Origin: Castellaniella sp044508625
GTDB lineage: Bacteria; Pseudomonadota; Gammaproteobacteria; Burkholderiales; Burkholderiaceae_B
DNA: 64,000 nt
Assembly (NCBI GenBank): GCA_044508625.1
Contig: JBIQHJ010000008.1
Span: 30,572 to 94,571, forward strand
Direction of reading: 5' to 3'
Of this stretch, positions 1 to 9,641 are shown piece by piece. Position 1 is the stretch's first letter. Every line of letters starts with the position of its first letter. The notes under the pieces are model-generated. The model made no database searches and was not told where the DNA came from. It saw only the letters and a program-made list of their open reading frames with translations. Both the position numbers and the translations under genes were made by a program.

Positions 1-2039
1 GCGCCGAGGCGCCCGCCGAGGCCGCCGGCATGGCGATCAGCCGCGCGCCGGACTGGCATTTCGAGAGCGACGGGGCGCGCGAGACGCTGTTGACGCATTT
101 CGGCGTGGACACGCTGGGCGGCTTCGGCCTCGATCCCCTGCCGCTCGCGACCTGCGCGGCGGGCGCGCTGCTGCGCTACGTGGGCGCCACGCAGTCCCAG
201 GCGCTCAGCCACGTGCAGACGCTCGCGGTGGACGCGGGCGGCGACTACGTGGTGCTGGACCCGGCGACCCGCCGCAATCTCGAGCTCACCGAGTCGCTGG
301 GCGACGGCGAGGGTCCGACGCTGTTCTCCACGCTGGACCACTGCCGCACGCCGATGGGCAGCCGCCAGTTGCGCCGCTGGCTGCAGGCGCCGCTGCGCGA
401 GAATCCCGAGGCGCAGGTCCGCCAGGACGCCATCACCCGCCTGCTGGCGGCGCGCGGCGGGGACGCCGCGGCCGCCCTGCGCGAGCTGTCGCGGGCCCTG
501 GACCAGTTGCCCGACCTCGAGCGCATGGCGACGCGCCTCGCCCTGCGTTCGATCCGGCCGCGCGAGCTGGCGAGCCTGCGCGAGGCCCTGGGCCACCTGC
601 CCGTGGTCGCGGCCCTGGTCGAGGATCGTTTCGACGCCGGCGGCATGCTGCTGGACGACGTGGGCGGCATCGCCGTCGACGAGGCGCTGCGCGGCCTGCT
701 CGCGCGCGCCGTCGCCGCCGAGCCCGCCCTGATGATCCGCGAGGGCGGCGTGATCGCCGAGGGCTACGACGAGGAGCTGGACACGCTGCGCCGGCTCGCC
801 AGCGACAATGGCGAGTTCCTCCTGGAGATCGAGGCGCGCGAGCGCGAGCGCACCGGCATCGCCAATCTGCGGGTCGAGTACAACCGCGTCCATGGTTTCT
901 ACATCGAGGTCACGCGGGGCCAGGCGGACAAGGTCCCCGCGGACTACCGGCGTCGCCAGACGCTCAAGAACGCCGAGCGCTACATCACCCCCGAGCTCAA
1001 GGCCTGGGAGGACAAGGTCCTGTCGGCGCGCGAGCGCGGCCTGGCCCGCGAAAAAGTCCTGTTCGACGAGGTCCTCGAGCAGGCCGCGAGGCACGCGGCG
1101 GCCCTGGCGCGCAGCGCCGCCGCGCTCGCGCGGATCGACGCGCTCGCCAGCCTCGCGCGCCACGCCCTGGACAATGGCTGGGCGGCGCCCACCCTGTGCG
1201 AGGAAACCCGGATCGTGATCGAGGCGGGCCGGCACCCGGTGGTCGAGCGCAGCATCGAGGCCTTCACGCCCAACGACTGCACGATGGACGCGGAGCGGCG
1301 GATGCTGCTGATCACCGGCCCGAACATGGGCGGCAAGTCGACCTACATGCGCCAGGTGGCCCTGATCGCGCTGCTGGCGCGCATGGGCAGCTATGTGCCC
1401 GCGCGCAGCGCCGCCATCGGTCCCATCGACCGGATCTTCACCCGCATCGGCGCGGCCGACGACCTGGCGGGCGGGCGCTCGACCTTCATGATGGAGATGA
1501 TGGAGGCCGGCGCCATCCTGGCCGCGGGCACGCCCCGCAGCCTGGTGCTGATGGACGAGATCGGGCGCGGCACCTCCACCTACGACGGCCTGGCGCTCGC
1601 CTGGGCCATCGCCCACCGCCTGCTGACGCACAACCGCGCCCTGGTGCTGTTCGCCACGCATTATTTCGAGATGACGCGCCTGCCGGAAAAGGCCCACGGT
1701 GCGGTCAACGTGCACCTGGCGGCGGCCGAATCGGCCGACGGGGTGGTGTTCCTGCACGAGGTCCGCAAGGGCCCGGCCAGCCAGAGCTACGGCCTGCACG
1801 TGGCCCAGCGCGCGGGCATCCCCCAGGTGGTCATCCGCCATGCGCGGCGCGAGCTGGCCGAGCTCGAGGCGCGCAACCGCGCCGAATCGCAGCTCTCGCT
1901 GTTCATCCAGGAGGTCGAGGACGAGGACGACGAGCCCGACGCCCCGCTCAAGGCGGCCCTGCAGGCCCTGGACCCCGACACGCTGACCCCGCGCGAGGCG
2001 CTCGACCTGCTCTACCAGCTCCGCCGCGATTTTCTCTGA
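1..2039 (+). CDS. mutS: DNA mismatch repair ATPase MutS (5' end outside window)
   Basis: MutS recognises mismatched bases and starts methyl-directed repair as an ATP-dependent dimer. The reading frame is open from base 3 through the window edge, and the first in-window ATG (base 30) is internal, so the N-terminal mismatch-binding domain lies outside. What remains starts in the connector domain, then the core and clamp (residues with the FYIEVTRGQ stretch), then the ATPase with Walker A GPNMGGKST, Walker B LVLMDEIGRGTST and the conserved ATHYFE segment. The roughly 670 residues seen here fit the C-terminal three quarters of a typical 850-880 residue MutS. The downstream roxA gene begins 7 bp after the stop and may be co-transcribed. 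Confidence 0.97.
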   Translation, partial: AEAPAEAAGMAISRAPDWHFESDGARETLLTHFGVDTLGGFGLDPLPLATCAAGALLRYVGATQSQALSHVQTLAVDAGGDYVVLDPATRRNLELTESLGDGEGPTLFSTLDHCRTPMGSRQLRRWLQAPLRENPEAQVRQDAITRLLAARGGDAAAALRELSRALDQLPDLERMATRLALRSIRPRELASLREALGHLPVVAALVEDRFDAGGMLLDDVGGIAVDEALRGLLARAVAAEPALMIREGGVIAEGYDEELDTLRRLASDNGEFLLEIEARERERTGIANLRVEYNRVHGFYIEVTRGQADKVPADYRRRQTLKNAERYITPELKAWEDKVLSARERGLAREKVLFDEVLEQAARHAAALARSAAALARIDALASLARHALDNGWAAPTLCEETRIVIEAGRHPVVERSIEAFTPNDCTMDAERRMLLITGPNMGGKSTYMRQVALIALLARMGSYVPARSAAIGPIDRIFTRIGAADDLAGGRSTFMMEMMEAGAILAAGTPRSLVLMDEIGRGTSTYDGLALAWAIAHRLLTHNRALVLFATHYFEMTRLPEKAHGAVNVHLAAAESADGVVFLHEVRKGPASQSYGLHVAQRAGIPQVVIRHARRELAELEARNRAESQLSLFIQEVEDEDDEPDAPLKAALQALDPDTLTPREALDLLYQLRRDFL

Positions 2040-2046
2040 GGCCGCC

Positions 2047-3240
2047 ATGGCGAACGACATCATCGACATCGACCAGCCCCTGGCCCTGCTGGGCGGCCTG
2101 ACGCCGCAGGCGTTCATGCGGGACTACTGGCAGCGCCAGCCCCTGCTGATCCGCCAGGCGATTCCCGGCTTTGCGCCGCCGCTGTCGATCGCCGACATCA
2201 AGACCCTGGCCCGGCGCGAGGAGGCCGAATCCCGCCTGATCGCGCACGGCGAACGGGGATGGTCCATGCGGCGCGGCCCCTTCACCCGCCTGCCGCCGGC
2301 CTCGCGCCCGAACTGGACGCTCCTGGTGCAGGGCGTGGACCTGCACGACGACGCCATCGCCGGGCTGATGCGCCGCTTTCGTTTCATCTCCGACGCGCGC
2401 CTGGACGATGCGATGATCAGCATCGCCACCGACGGCGGCGGCGTGGGGCCGCACTACGACAGCTACGACGTGTTCCTGCTGCAGGCGCACGGCCGGCGGC
2501 GATGGCGCATCAGCCAGCAGGCCGACCGCAAGCTCGTGCCCGGCCTGCCGCTGAAGATCCTCGATGATTTCCGGCCCGAGCAGGACTTCGTCCTCGAGCC
2601 CGGCGACATGCTGTACCTGCCGCCCCTCGCCTGCCACGATGGCGTCGCCGTCGGCGAGTGCATGACGATCTCCATCGGCTTTCGCGTCCCCAGCCGCGCG
2701 GCCCTGGCGCGCGGCCTGCTCGAGGCGGCGGCCGACCAGGTCTCGGCGCAGTTCCTCGACGATCCCGGCCTGTACGGCCAGCCCTGCCTGCCGGGCGCCG
2801 ATCTCTCGGGCCTGTACGAGGACGCCGGCACGCCGGCCACCCGGCACCCCGCCGCGCTGCCCGAGGCGCTGATCGCCAGCACGCTCGGCACGCTGCGCCA
2901 GGTCCGGCTGGACGAGGCGGTGGCGGCCCGCTTCCTCGGCCAGTGGCTGACCAGCCTGCCCGACAGCGCGCTGTTCGACCCGGCCGACGAGCCCGTCTCG
3001 CTCGTGGAATCGGTGCCGGCGAGTGGGCGGCTGGAACTGGACCGCTGCACACGGCTCATGTACGGTGGCGGGCAACTGTTCATCAACGGCGAGGTCGCGC
3101 CGGCGGCCCCGCGGGCCGCGCTCGAGGCGCTGGCCGACCGGCGCTCGCTGGAGGCCGAGGCGGTGCGCGCGCTGCCCCCGGAGGTCCTGGCCATGCTGGA
3201 CGAGTGGCTGGAGGAAGGCTGGGCCCACTGGCGGGATTGA
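2047..3240 (+). CDS. roxA: Cupin/JmjC ribosomal oxygenase, RoxA (YcfD) family
   Basis: This 397-residue protein belongs to the YcfD/RoxA family of Fe(II)/2-oxoglutarate oxygenases, which in E. coli hydroxylate an arginine of ribosomal protein L16. The N-terminal third contains the family stretch MRDYWQRQPLLIRQA. The double-stranded beta-helix carries the iron ligands in HYDSYDVFLLQ (HxD) and a distal His in PPLACHDGVAVG. A winged C-terminal region follows. The length is slightly above the 373 residues of E. coli YcfD. It follows mutS closely on the same strand. Family assignment is firm; the L16 substrate is inferred from the family. Confidence 0.85.
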   Translation: MANDIIDIDQPLALLGGLTPQAFMRDYWQRQPLLIRQAIPGFAPPLSIADIKTLARREEAESRLIAHGERGWSMRRGPFTRLPPASRPNWTLLVQGVDLHDDAIAGLMRRFRFISDARLDDAMISIATDGGGVGPHYDSYDVFLLQAHGRRRWRISQQADRKLVPGLPLKILDDFRPEQDFVLEPGDMLYLPPLACHDGVAVGECMTISIGFRVPSRAALARGLLEAAADQVSAQFLDDPGLYGQPCLPGADLSGLYEDAGTPATRHPAALPEALIASTLGTLRQVRLDEAVAARFLGQWLTSLPDSALFDPADEPVSLVESVPASGRLELDRCTRLMYGGGQLFINGEVAPAAPRAALEALADRRSLEAEAVRALPPEVLAMLDEWLEEGWAHWRD

Positions 3241-3340
3241 ACCGGACTGGACGAGGCCGAGCCAGGCCGAACTGGACCGAACTTGGCTGAACGAAGCCGA
3301 ACGGGACCGAACAGGATCGGGCGGAACCGGACAGGACCGG
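3241..3340 (+). repeat. Degenerate 10-bp tandem repeat after roxA
   Basis: Immediately after the roxA stop codon the sequence falls into about ten successive 10-bp blocks that resemble each other, such as actggaccga, acgggaccga, acgaagccga and acttggctga, beginning at 3241 and keeping phase to about 3340. The consensus is roughly ACnnGaCCGA. It lies in the short gap between the convergent genes roxA and the formate dehydrogenase regulator. No gene is apparent within it, and the reading frames it creates are repetitive and unlike real proteins. Confidence 0.6.
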
Positions 3341-3394
3341 GCTCCGCAACGGGACGATGAGGGTGCCGGGCACTGACAAGGCGCCCCACCGGCG

Positions 3395-4501
3395 CTACCG
3401 GGGCGCCCGCGGGAAATCCTTGCCGAAGGCCAGCTCCAGCGTCTGCACCCGCCCCATCAGCCGGCAGTCGTAGCCGACGAGGTCCTTGACGTAGGACTGG
3501 TACGCGTCGCCGTTCATCAGGTCGAGCAGGCGCTGGAGGGATTGCGTGCCGACCAGGTCCTTGTTGATCCCAAAGAAATACCGCTCTTTGGCCAGTGGGA
3601 CGAAGGACAGGCCGCAGCGCCAGGCCGCGGTCTCGACGCCGATGCCGACGTCGGCCATGCCGCTGGCGATGTGGGCGGCGATGGCCATGTGCGTGAATTC
3701 ACCGGTATCGAAGCCCCGTACGTCGTTCGGATCGATGTCCAGTTCCTCGAGCATCAGGTGCACCAGGAAACGGGTGCTCGAGCCGAGCTGGCGATTGACG
3801 AAGCGCACGTCGGGCCGCACCAGGTCGGCGATCGAGCGGATATCCTTTGGATTGCCAGGCTGGACGAACAGGCCGGTGTTGCGCTCGGCCAGGTGCAGCA
3901 GCAGCATGCGCTCGGGATCGAGCCAGCGCGCATAGCGCTGCAGGATCGGCTTTTCGTAGGTGGCGACCGGCACCTGGAAGCCGGCGAGGTCGCATTCCCG
4001 GCGGTCCAGCGAGGCCAGCGCCTCGATCCCCGTGCGGTAGCGCAGTTCGAGCGGCATCATGTCCCGGCCGTTGGCCAGGCGCATCAGGCCCTCGACGGCG
4101 AAACCGTGGCTCGCGTGCAGGCGCAGCACCGACAGCTCCTCGGAGTAGAGGCGCTGGATCTCGTCGCGGAGCTCGGAGGCGATGCTCTCGAAGGTGGGCG
4201 CGAGGCGCGCGTCGATGCGGCGATTGGCCCACAGCAGGTGCTCGGCGAAACTCGTCAGGCGCGAGCCGCGCCGCCTCGAGGTCTCGATCAGGGGCTTTTG
4301 GAATTCCTCCTCGGCCTTGCGCAGGATGCCCCAGGCATGGCGGTAGGAGATGCCGCGCGCCCGGCAGGCGCCCGCGATGTGGCCGCATTCGTCCACGGCG
4401 GCCAGCAGCCGCAAGACATCGCCCATGGCGAGGACCTCGCCGTCCTGCTTTTCCAGGAGCCACTCGGACCTGAGCCGGGGCTTGAATCGATAGACCGCCA
4501 T
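3395..4501 (-). CDS. ModE-like regulator with PBP-like (PF12727-type) ligand domain, next to fds operon
   Basis: This 368-residue protein has an N-terminal ModE/LysR-type winged helix (residues about 20-90; VDECGHIAGACRARGISYRHAWGIL) followed by a periplasmic-binding-protein-like C-terminal domain of the kind often annotated as molybdopterin-binding. It is divergent from the formate dehydrogenase operon and is the likely regulator of it. FdsR plays that role in Cupriavidus, but I do not claim orthology. The chosen start (MAVYRFKPRL) is followed directly by the HTH; an ATG 42 bp upstream would add residues of no recognisable character. A sensing role for molybdate, molybdenum cofactor or formate is an inference. 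Confidence 0.75.
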   Translation of the reverse strand: MAVYRFKPRLRSEWLLEKQDGEVLAMGDVLRLLAAVDECGHIAGACRARGISYRHAWGILRKAEEEFQKPLIETSRRRGSRLTSFAEHLLWANRRIDARLAPTFESIASELRDEIQRLYSEELSVLRLHASHGFAVEGLMRLANGRDMMPLELRYRTGIEALASLDRRECDLAGFQVPVATYEKPILQRYARWLDPERMLLLHLAERNTGLFVQPGNPKDIRSIADLVRPDVRFVNRQLGSSTRFLVHLMLEELDIDPNDVRGFDTGEFTHMAIAAHIASGMADVGIGVETAAWRCGLSFVPLAKERYFFGINKDLVGTQSLQRLLDLMNGDAYQSYVKDLVGYDCRLMGRVQTLELAFGKDFPRAPR

Positions 4502-4717
4502 GCCTGCTCCCAAAACCCCATGATGGCCGCGGAGCGCCACCAATAGGAAATCAATTGCATATGAATGGATTGCCGTACTGCCGATATATGTATTTTTTAT
4601 CTTATTGAATCCAAACCCTTTTCGATAGTAGAGTTATCCATCAGCAAGCATTATTTCATGTAACCCAAAACATATTAAAGCGCAGCGGCTCTCGTCCATG
4701 CGCCAGGAGACGACCAG
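4502..4717. promoter_or_regulatory. Divergent promoter region between the regulator and fdsG
   Basis: This 216-bp intergenic stretch is markedly AT-rich compared with its surroundings and separates the leftward regulator from the rightward fds operon, so it must hold both promoters. It contains the run cgatatatgtattttttatc (near 4581), which loosely resembles one half of a ModE box, but the second half is not a good match. I cannot place definite -35 and -10 boxes. Confidence 0.5.
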
Positions 4718-5200
4718 ATGGATGCTCCCCGGAACACGGCAGCGGCCCAGCCGCGGGACCTTTCCGAGCTCGTGCGCGAGATCCTGTCGCGGCACGCGGG
4801 GCGGGAGGGATCGCTGCTGCCCATCCTGCACGACGTCCAGGACGCGATCGGCCACATCCCCGACGCCGCGGTCGTCCAGATCGCCGAGGGGATCCAGCGC
4901 TCGCGCGCCGAGGTGCACGGGGTGGTCGGCTTCTACGGCCATTTCCGCCGCGAGGCCCCGGCGCCCGTGCGCCTCGAGGTCTGTCGCGCCGAGTCCTGTC
5001 AGGCCTGCGGCGGGCAGGCCCTGTACGACCATGCCCGCGCCCGTGTCGCCGCGGGCGAGGCGGGCGCGGTGTCGCTCGACCCGGTCTACTGCCTGGGCCT
5101 GTGCGCGCAGTCGCCCGCCGTCATGATCAACGGCCGGCCCCACGCCCGCATGACGCCCGAGAAACTCGACGCCCTGCTCGCGCAGTCCCCGGAGGCCTGA
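4718..5200 (+). CDS. fdsG: NAD-dependent formate dehydrogenase gamma subunit (NuoE-like)
   Basis: FdsG is the small [2Fe-2S] subunit of the soluble NAD+-linked formate dehydrogenase and is homologous to NuoE of complex I. The 160-residue protein shows the thioredoxin-like [2Fe-2S] ligands as CRAESC and CLGLC, preceded by the helical region LPILHDVQDAIGHIP. It is the first gene of the operon. The next gene begins 1 bp after its stop, so translation is probably coupled. Length and motif order match the FdsG family. Confidence 0.93.
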   Translation: MDAPRNTAAAQPRDLSELVREILSRHAGREGSLLPILHDVQDAIGHIPDAAVVQIAEGIQRSRAEVHGVVGFYGHFRREAPAPVRLEVCRAESCQACGGQALYDHARARVAAGEAGAVSLDPVYCLGLCAQSPAVMINGRPHARMTPEKLDALLAQSPEA

Positions 5201-5201
5201 G

Positions 5202-6758
5202 ATGAGGACCCTGTACGTTCCCCTGGACACCTCGGCCATCGCCATGGGGGCCGATGCGCTGGCCGACGCCTTCCGCGCCGAGGCCGCCCGCCGCGGGATC
5301 GAGCTGCGCATCGTGCGCAACGGCTCGCGCGGCATGCACTGGCTCGAGCCCCTGGTCGAGGTCGCGACGCCCGCCGGGCGGGTGGCCTATGGGCCGGTGG
5401 CGCTGGCCGACGTGCCCTCGGTGCTGGATGCCGCCTGTACGGGCGGCGGCGATCACCCCCTGTGCCAGGGCCCGACCGAGGACATCCCCTTCCTGCGCCG
5501 GCAGGAACGCCTGACCTTCGCCCGCGTGGGCGTGATCGATCCCCTCGACATCGCCGACTACGAGGCCCACGGCGGCTTCGCGGGGCTGTGCAAGGCGCTG
5601 GCTATGGCCCCCGCCGACATCGTGTCCGAGGTCACCGCGTCCGGCCTGCGGGGCCGCGGCGGCGCCGCCTTTCCCACCGGGATCAAGTGGCGCACCGTGC
5701 TGGACACCCCCGCGCCGCGCAAGTTCATCGTCTGCAACGCCGACGAGGGCGATTCGGGCACGTTCTCCGATCGCATGCTGATGGAGGGCGATCCGCTGAC
5801 GCTGATCGAGGGCATGACGATCGCGGGGATCGCGGTGGGCGCCACCCGCGGCTACCTCTACGTCCGCTCCGAGTATCCCCAGGCCGAGGCCGTGCTGGCC
5901 CGGGCGCTGGCGGCGGCCCGCGAGGCCGGCTGGCTCGGCGACGACATCCGCGGCTCGGGGCTGTCCTTCGACGTCGAGCTGCGGCGCGGCGCGGGCGCCT
6001 ACATCTGCGGCGAGGAAACCGCCCTGCTGGAAAGCCTGGAGGGACGCCGCGGCATGGTGCGCGCCAAGCCGCCCCTGCCCGCCATCCGGGGCCTGTTCGG
6101 ATGCCCCACCGTCATCAACAACGTCGTTTCCCTCGCCACGGTGCCCCTCATCCTCGCGCGCGGCGCCCGCCACTACCGCGATTTCGGCATGGGCAAGTCC
6201 CGCGGCACCCTGGCCTTCCAGCTCGCCGGCAACATCCGCCATGGCGGCCTGGTGGAAAAGGCCTTCGGCACCACCTTGCGCGAGCTGCTCTACGACTACG
6301 GCGGCGGCAGCGCATCGGGCCGACCGCTGCGCGCGGTGCAGGTGGGCGGGCCGCTGGGCGCCTACCTGCCCGAATCCCGCTGGGACACGCCGCTGGACTA
6401 CGAGGCGTTCACGGAAATCTCCGCCATGCTCGGGCACGGCGGGATCGTGGCGTTCGACGACACCGTCGACATGGCCGCCATGGCCGAATACGCGATGGAG
6501 TTCTGTGCCGTCGAGTCCTGCGGCAAGTGCACGCCCTGTCGCATCGGCTCCGTGCGGGGCGTCGAGGTCATCCGCAAGATCCGCGGCAACGAGGCGCGCG
6601 AGGACCAGGCGGCGCTGCTGCGCGACCTGTGCGACACCATGCTCGCCGGATCGCTGTGCGCCCTGGGCGGCATGACCCCCTACCCGGTGCTGTCGGCCCT
6701 CGAGCATTTTCCCGAGGACTTCGGCCTCGCCCGCGCATCCGTCCCGCAAACCGCCTAG
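5202..6758 (+). CDS. fdsB: NAD-dependent formate dehydrogenase beta subunit (NuoF-like)
   Basis: FdsB is the diaphorase subunit that passes electrons from the iron-sulfur chain through FMN to NAD+. The 518 residues comprise an N-terminal thioredoxin-like extension (about 1-90), the NADH-binding GRGGAAFPTG (151-160), the FMN-binding GAYICGEETAL (about 265-275) and a C-terminal [4Fe-4S] motif ESCGKCTPCR. This matches the fused NuoE-like/NuoF architecture of FdsB in Cupriavidus and Rhodobacter. It lies between fdsG and fdsA in the conserved G-B-A order. Confidence 0.95.
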   Translation: MRTLYVPLDTSAIAMGADALADAFRAEAARRGIELRIVRNGSRGMHWLEPLVEVATPAGRVAYGPVALADVPSVLDAACTGGGDHPLCQGPTEDIPFLRRQERLTFARVGVIDPLDIADYEAHGGFAGLCKALAMAPADIVSEVTASGLRGRGGAAFPTGIKWRTVLDTPAPRKFIVCNADEGDSGTFSDRMLMEGDPLTLIEGMTIAGIAVGATRGYLYVRSEYPQAEAVLARALAAAREAGWLGDDIRGSGLSFDVELRRGAGAYICGEETALLESLEGRRGMVRAKPPLPAIRGLFGCPTVINNVVSLATVPLILARGARHYRDFGMGKSRGTLAFQLAGNIRHGGLVEKAFGTTLRELLYDYGGGSASGRPLRAVQVGGPLGAYLPESRWDTPLDYEAFTEISAMLGHGGIVAFDDTVDMAAMAEYAMEFCAVESCGKCTPCRIGSVRGVEVIRKIRGNEAREDQAALLRDLCDTMLAGSLCALGGMTPYPVLSALEHFPEDFGLARASVPQTA

Positions 6759-6770
6759 GAGGCACCCGCC

Positions 6771-9641
6771 ATGCTGGAAACCGTCGTCAAACGCGACCAC
6801 GACCTGGGAACGCCGCCGTCCCCGTCCACCGAGACCGTGCGGCTCACCATCGACGGCACCGCCGTGGCCGTGCCGGCGGGCACCTCGGTGATGCGCGCCG
6901 CGGCGCTCTCGGGCATCAACATCCCCAAGCTGTGCGCATCCGACAACCTCGAGGCCTTCGGCTCCTGTCGCCTGTGCCTGGTCCAGATCGAGGGCCGGCG
7001 CGGCTATCCGGCCTCCTGCACCACGCCGGTGGAGGACGGCATGGTGGTCTGGACGGAAAACGCCAGGCTCCACGCGCTGCGCCGCAACGTCATGGAGCTC
7101 TACATCTCGGACCATCCGCTGGACTGCCTGACCTGTCCGGCCAATGGCGATTGCGAGCTGCAGGACATGGCCGGCGTGGTGGGCCTGCGCAACGTCCGCT
7201 ACGGCTTCGAGGGCGCCAACCACCTCGACGACCGTCCCGACGCCTCCAATCCCTATTTCACCTATGATCCCTCGAAATGCATCGTCTGCAGCCGCTGCGT
7301 GCGGGCCTGCGACGAGGTCCAGGGCACCTTCGCCCTGACGATCGAGGGCCGGGGCTTCGACTCGCGCATCGTCGCGGGCCAGGACGACGGCTTCCTGGAC
7401 AGCGACTGCGTATCCTGCGGCGCCTGCGTCCAGGCCTGTCCCACCTCCTCGCTGATCGAGAACACCATCATCGAGCAAGGCCAGGCCGAGCACGCCGTGA
7501 TCACCACCTGCGCCTACTGCGGCGTGGGCTGCGGCTTCAAGGCCGAAATGAAGGGCGAGCAGGTCGTGCGCATGACGCCCTGGAAGGACGGCAAGGCCAA
7601 CCGCGGGCACTCCTGCGTCAAGGGCCGCTTCGCATGGGGCTACGCCACCCACGCCGACCGCCTGACCAAGCCCATGATCCGCGAACGGATCACCGACCCC
7701 TGGCGCGAGGTCTCCTGGGACGAGGCGATCGGCCATGCCGCCTCCGAGCTGCGGCGCATCCAGGCGAAATACGGCGTGGACTCGGTCGGCGGCATCACCT
7801 CCTCGCGCTGCACCAACGAGGAAACCTACCTGGTGCAAAAGCTCGTGCGCGCCGCCATGGGCAACAACAACGTCGACACCTGCGGGCGCGTGTGCCACTC
7901 GCCCACCGGCTACGGCCTCAAGACCACGATCGGCGAATCCGCCGGCACCCAGACCTTCGACTCGGTGATGCACGTGGACGTGGCCGTGGTCCTGGGCGCC
8001 AACCCCAGCGCGGCCCATCCGGTCTTCGCCTCGCGGCTGAAGCGCCGCCTGCGCGAGGGCGCGCGCCTGATCGTGATCGATCCGCGCCGCATCGAGCTGG
8101 TGGACGCGCCCCACGTCAAGGCCGATTTCCACCTGCCCGTGCGGCCCGGCACCAACGTCGCCGTGCTCAACGCCATGGCCCACGTCATCGTCACCGAAGG
8201 CCTGGTCGACCACGCCTTCGTCCAGGCCCGCTGCGAGCCCGAGGCCTTCGAGCAGTGGATGCGCTTCGTCAGCCTCCCGGAAAACGCGCCCGAGGCCACC
8301 GCGGCCATCACCGGCGTGCCGGCCGCCGACCTGCGCGGCGCGGCCCGCCTGTACGCCACGGGCGGCAACGCCGCCATCTACTACGGCCTGGGCGTCACCG
8401 AGCACAGCCAGGGCTCCACCGCCATCATGGCGATCGCCAACCTCGCGATGGCGACGGGCAACATCGGCCGCGAGGGCGTGGGCATCAACCCGCTGCGCGG
8501 CCAGAACAACGTCCAGGGCTCCTGCGACATGGGCTCGTTCCCGCACGAATTCCCCGGCTACCGCCACGTCTCGGACGACGCGGTGCGGGGCCTGTTCGAG
8601 CGGGCCTGGGGCGTGCCCCTGCAATCCGAGCCGGGCCTGCGCCTGCCGAACATGTTCGACGCCGCCCACAGCGGCTCTTTCAAGGGCCTGTACTGCCAGG
8701 GCGAGGACATCGCCCAGTCCGACCCCAACACCCGGCACGTCGTCGAGGCCCTCCAGGCCATGGAATGCGTCATCGTCCAGGACATGTTCCTCAACGAGAC
8801 GGCCAAGTACGCCCACGTGTTCCTGCCCGGCTCGTCCTTCCTGGAAAAGGACGGCACCTTCACCAATGCCGAGCGGCGCATCTCGCGCGTGCGGCAGGTC
8901 ATGAAGCCCAAGGCGGGCCTGGCCGACTGGGAGGTCACCTGCGCCCTGTCCCGGGCGATGGGCTATCCGATGGACTACGCCCATCCCGGCGAGATCCTGG
9001 ACGAGATCGCGCGTCTGACGCCGACCTTCTCGGGGGTGTCCTTCGGCCGCATCGCCGCGCTGGGCGGCAGCATCCAGTGGCCGTGCAACGAGCAGGCGCC
9101 CGAGGGCACGCCCATCATGCACGTCGGCGAATTCGTGCGCGGCAAGGGACGCTTCATGATCACCCGCTACGTGCCCACCGAGGAGCGCTCCACCCGCAAA
9201 TACCCGCTGCTCATGACCACCGGCCGCATCCTCTCGCAATACAACGCCGGGGTGCAGACCCGGCGCACCGCCAACAACGCCTGGCACAGCGAGGACGTGC
9301 TCGAGATCCATCCGCACGACGCCGAGGACCGCGGGATCGTCGAGGGCGACCGGGTCGCCATCCAGAGCCGCGCGGGCGAGACCGTGCTGCGGGCCACGGT
9401 CACCGACCGCATCCAGCCCGGCGTGGTCTACACGACCTTCCACTTCCCGGAATGCGGCTCGAACGTCCTGACGACGGACAACACCGACTGGGCGACCGAC
9501 TGCCCCGAGTACAAGGTCACGGCCGTCCAGGTCCGGAAGGTCACCGCCCCGTCCACGTGGCAGCGCGACTGGCAGACCTTCGGGCGCGAGCAGGACCGGC
9601 TCCTGCGGGATCGCGCGGCGGCGCCCGCCCTGGACCGATGA
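6771..9641 (+). CDS. fdsA: NAD-dependent formate dehydrogenase alpha subunit (molybdenum catalytic subunit)
   Basis: FdsA oxidises formate to CO2 at a bis-molybdopterin guanine dinucleotide site. The 956 residues carry a plant-type [2Fe-2S] centre (C55, C66, C69, C83), a His-Cys3 [4Fe-4S] site (H115, C119, C122, C128), two ferredoxin-type [4Fe-4S] sites (C170-C180 and C213-C223), and a proximal cluster (C247, C250, C254, C282). In CGRVCHSPTG, C375 aligns with the selenocysteine or cysteine molybdenum ligand of formate dehydrogenases. The molybdopterin dinucleotide-binding domain ends the protein. Its stop overlaps the fdhD start as ATGA. Confidence 0.97.
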   Translation: MLETVVKRDHDLGTPPSPSTETVRLTIDGTAVAVPAGTSVMRAAALSGINIPKLCASDNLEAFGSCRLCLVQIEGRRGYPASCTTPVEDGMVVWTENARLHALRRNVMELYISDHPLDCLTCPANGDCELQDMAGVVGLRNVRYGFEGANHLDDRPDASNPYFTYDPSKCIVCSRCVRACDEVQGTFALTIEGRGFDSRIVAGQDDGFLDSDCVSCGACVQACPTSSLIENTIIEQGQAEHAVITTCAYCGVGCGFKAEMKGEQVVRMTPWKDGKANRGHSCVKGRFAWGYATHADRLTKPMIRERITDPWREVSWDEAIGHAASELRRIQAKYGVDSVGGITSSRCTNEETYLVQKLVRAAMGNNNVDTCGRVCHSPTGYGLKTTIGESAGTQTFDSVMHVDVAVVLGANPSAAHPVFASRLKRRLREGARLIVIDPRRIELVDAPHVKADFHLPVRPGTNVAVLNAMAHVIVTEGLVDHAFVQARCEPEAFEQWMRFVSLPENAPEATAAITGVPAADLRGAARLYATGGNAAIYYGLGVTEHSQGSTAIMAIANLAMATGNIGREGVGINPLRGQNNVQGSCDMGSFPHEFPGYRHVSDDAVRGLFERAWGVPLQSEPGLRLPNMFDAAHSGSFKGLYCQGEDIAQSDPNTRHVVEALQAMECVIVQDMFLNETAKYAHVFLPGSSFLEKDGTFTNAERRISRVRQVMKPKAGLADWEVTCALSRAMGYPMDYAHPGEILDEIARLTPTFSGVSFGRIAALGGSIQWPCNEQAPEGTPIMHVGEFVRGKGRFMITRYVPTEERSTRKYPLLMTTGRILSQYNAGVQTRRTANNAWHSEDVLEIHPHDAEDRGIVEGDRVAIQSRAGETVLRATVTDRIQPGVVYTTFHFPECGSNVLTTDNTDWATDCPEYKVTAVQVRKVTAPSTWQRDWQTFGREQDRLLRDRAAAPALDR

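Noticed and set aside
4575..4605. A ModE box in the fds promoter region
   Set aside because: Only one half resembles the ModE site; the second half does not match with the correct spacing, so I did not list it as a site.
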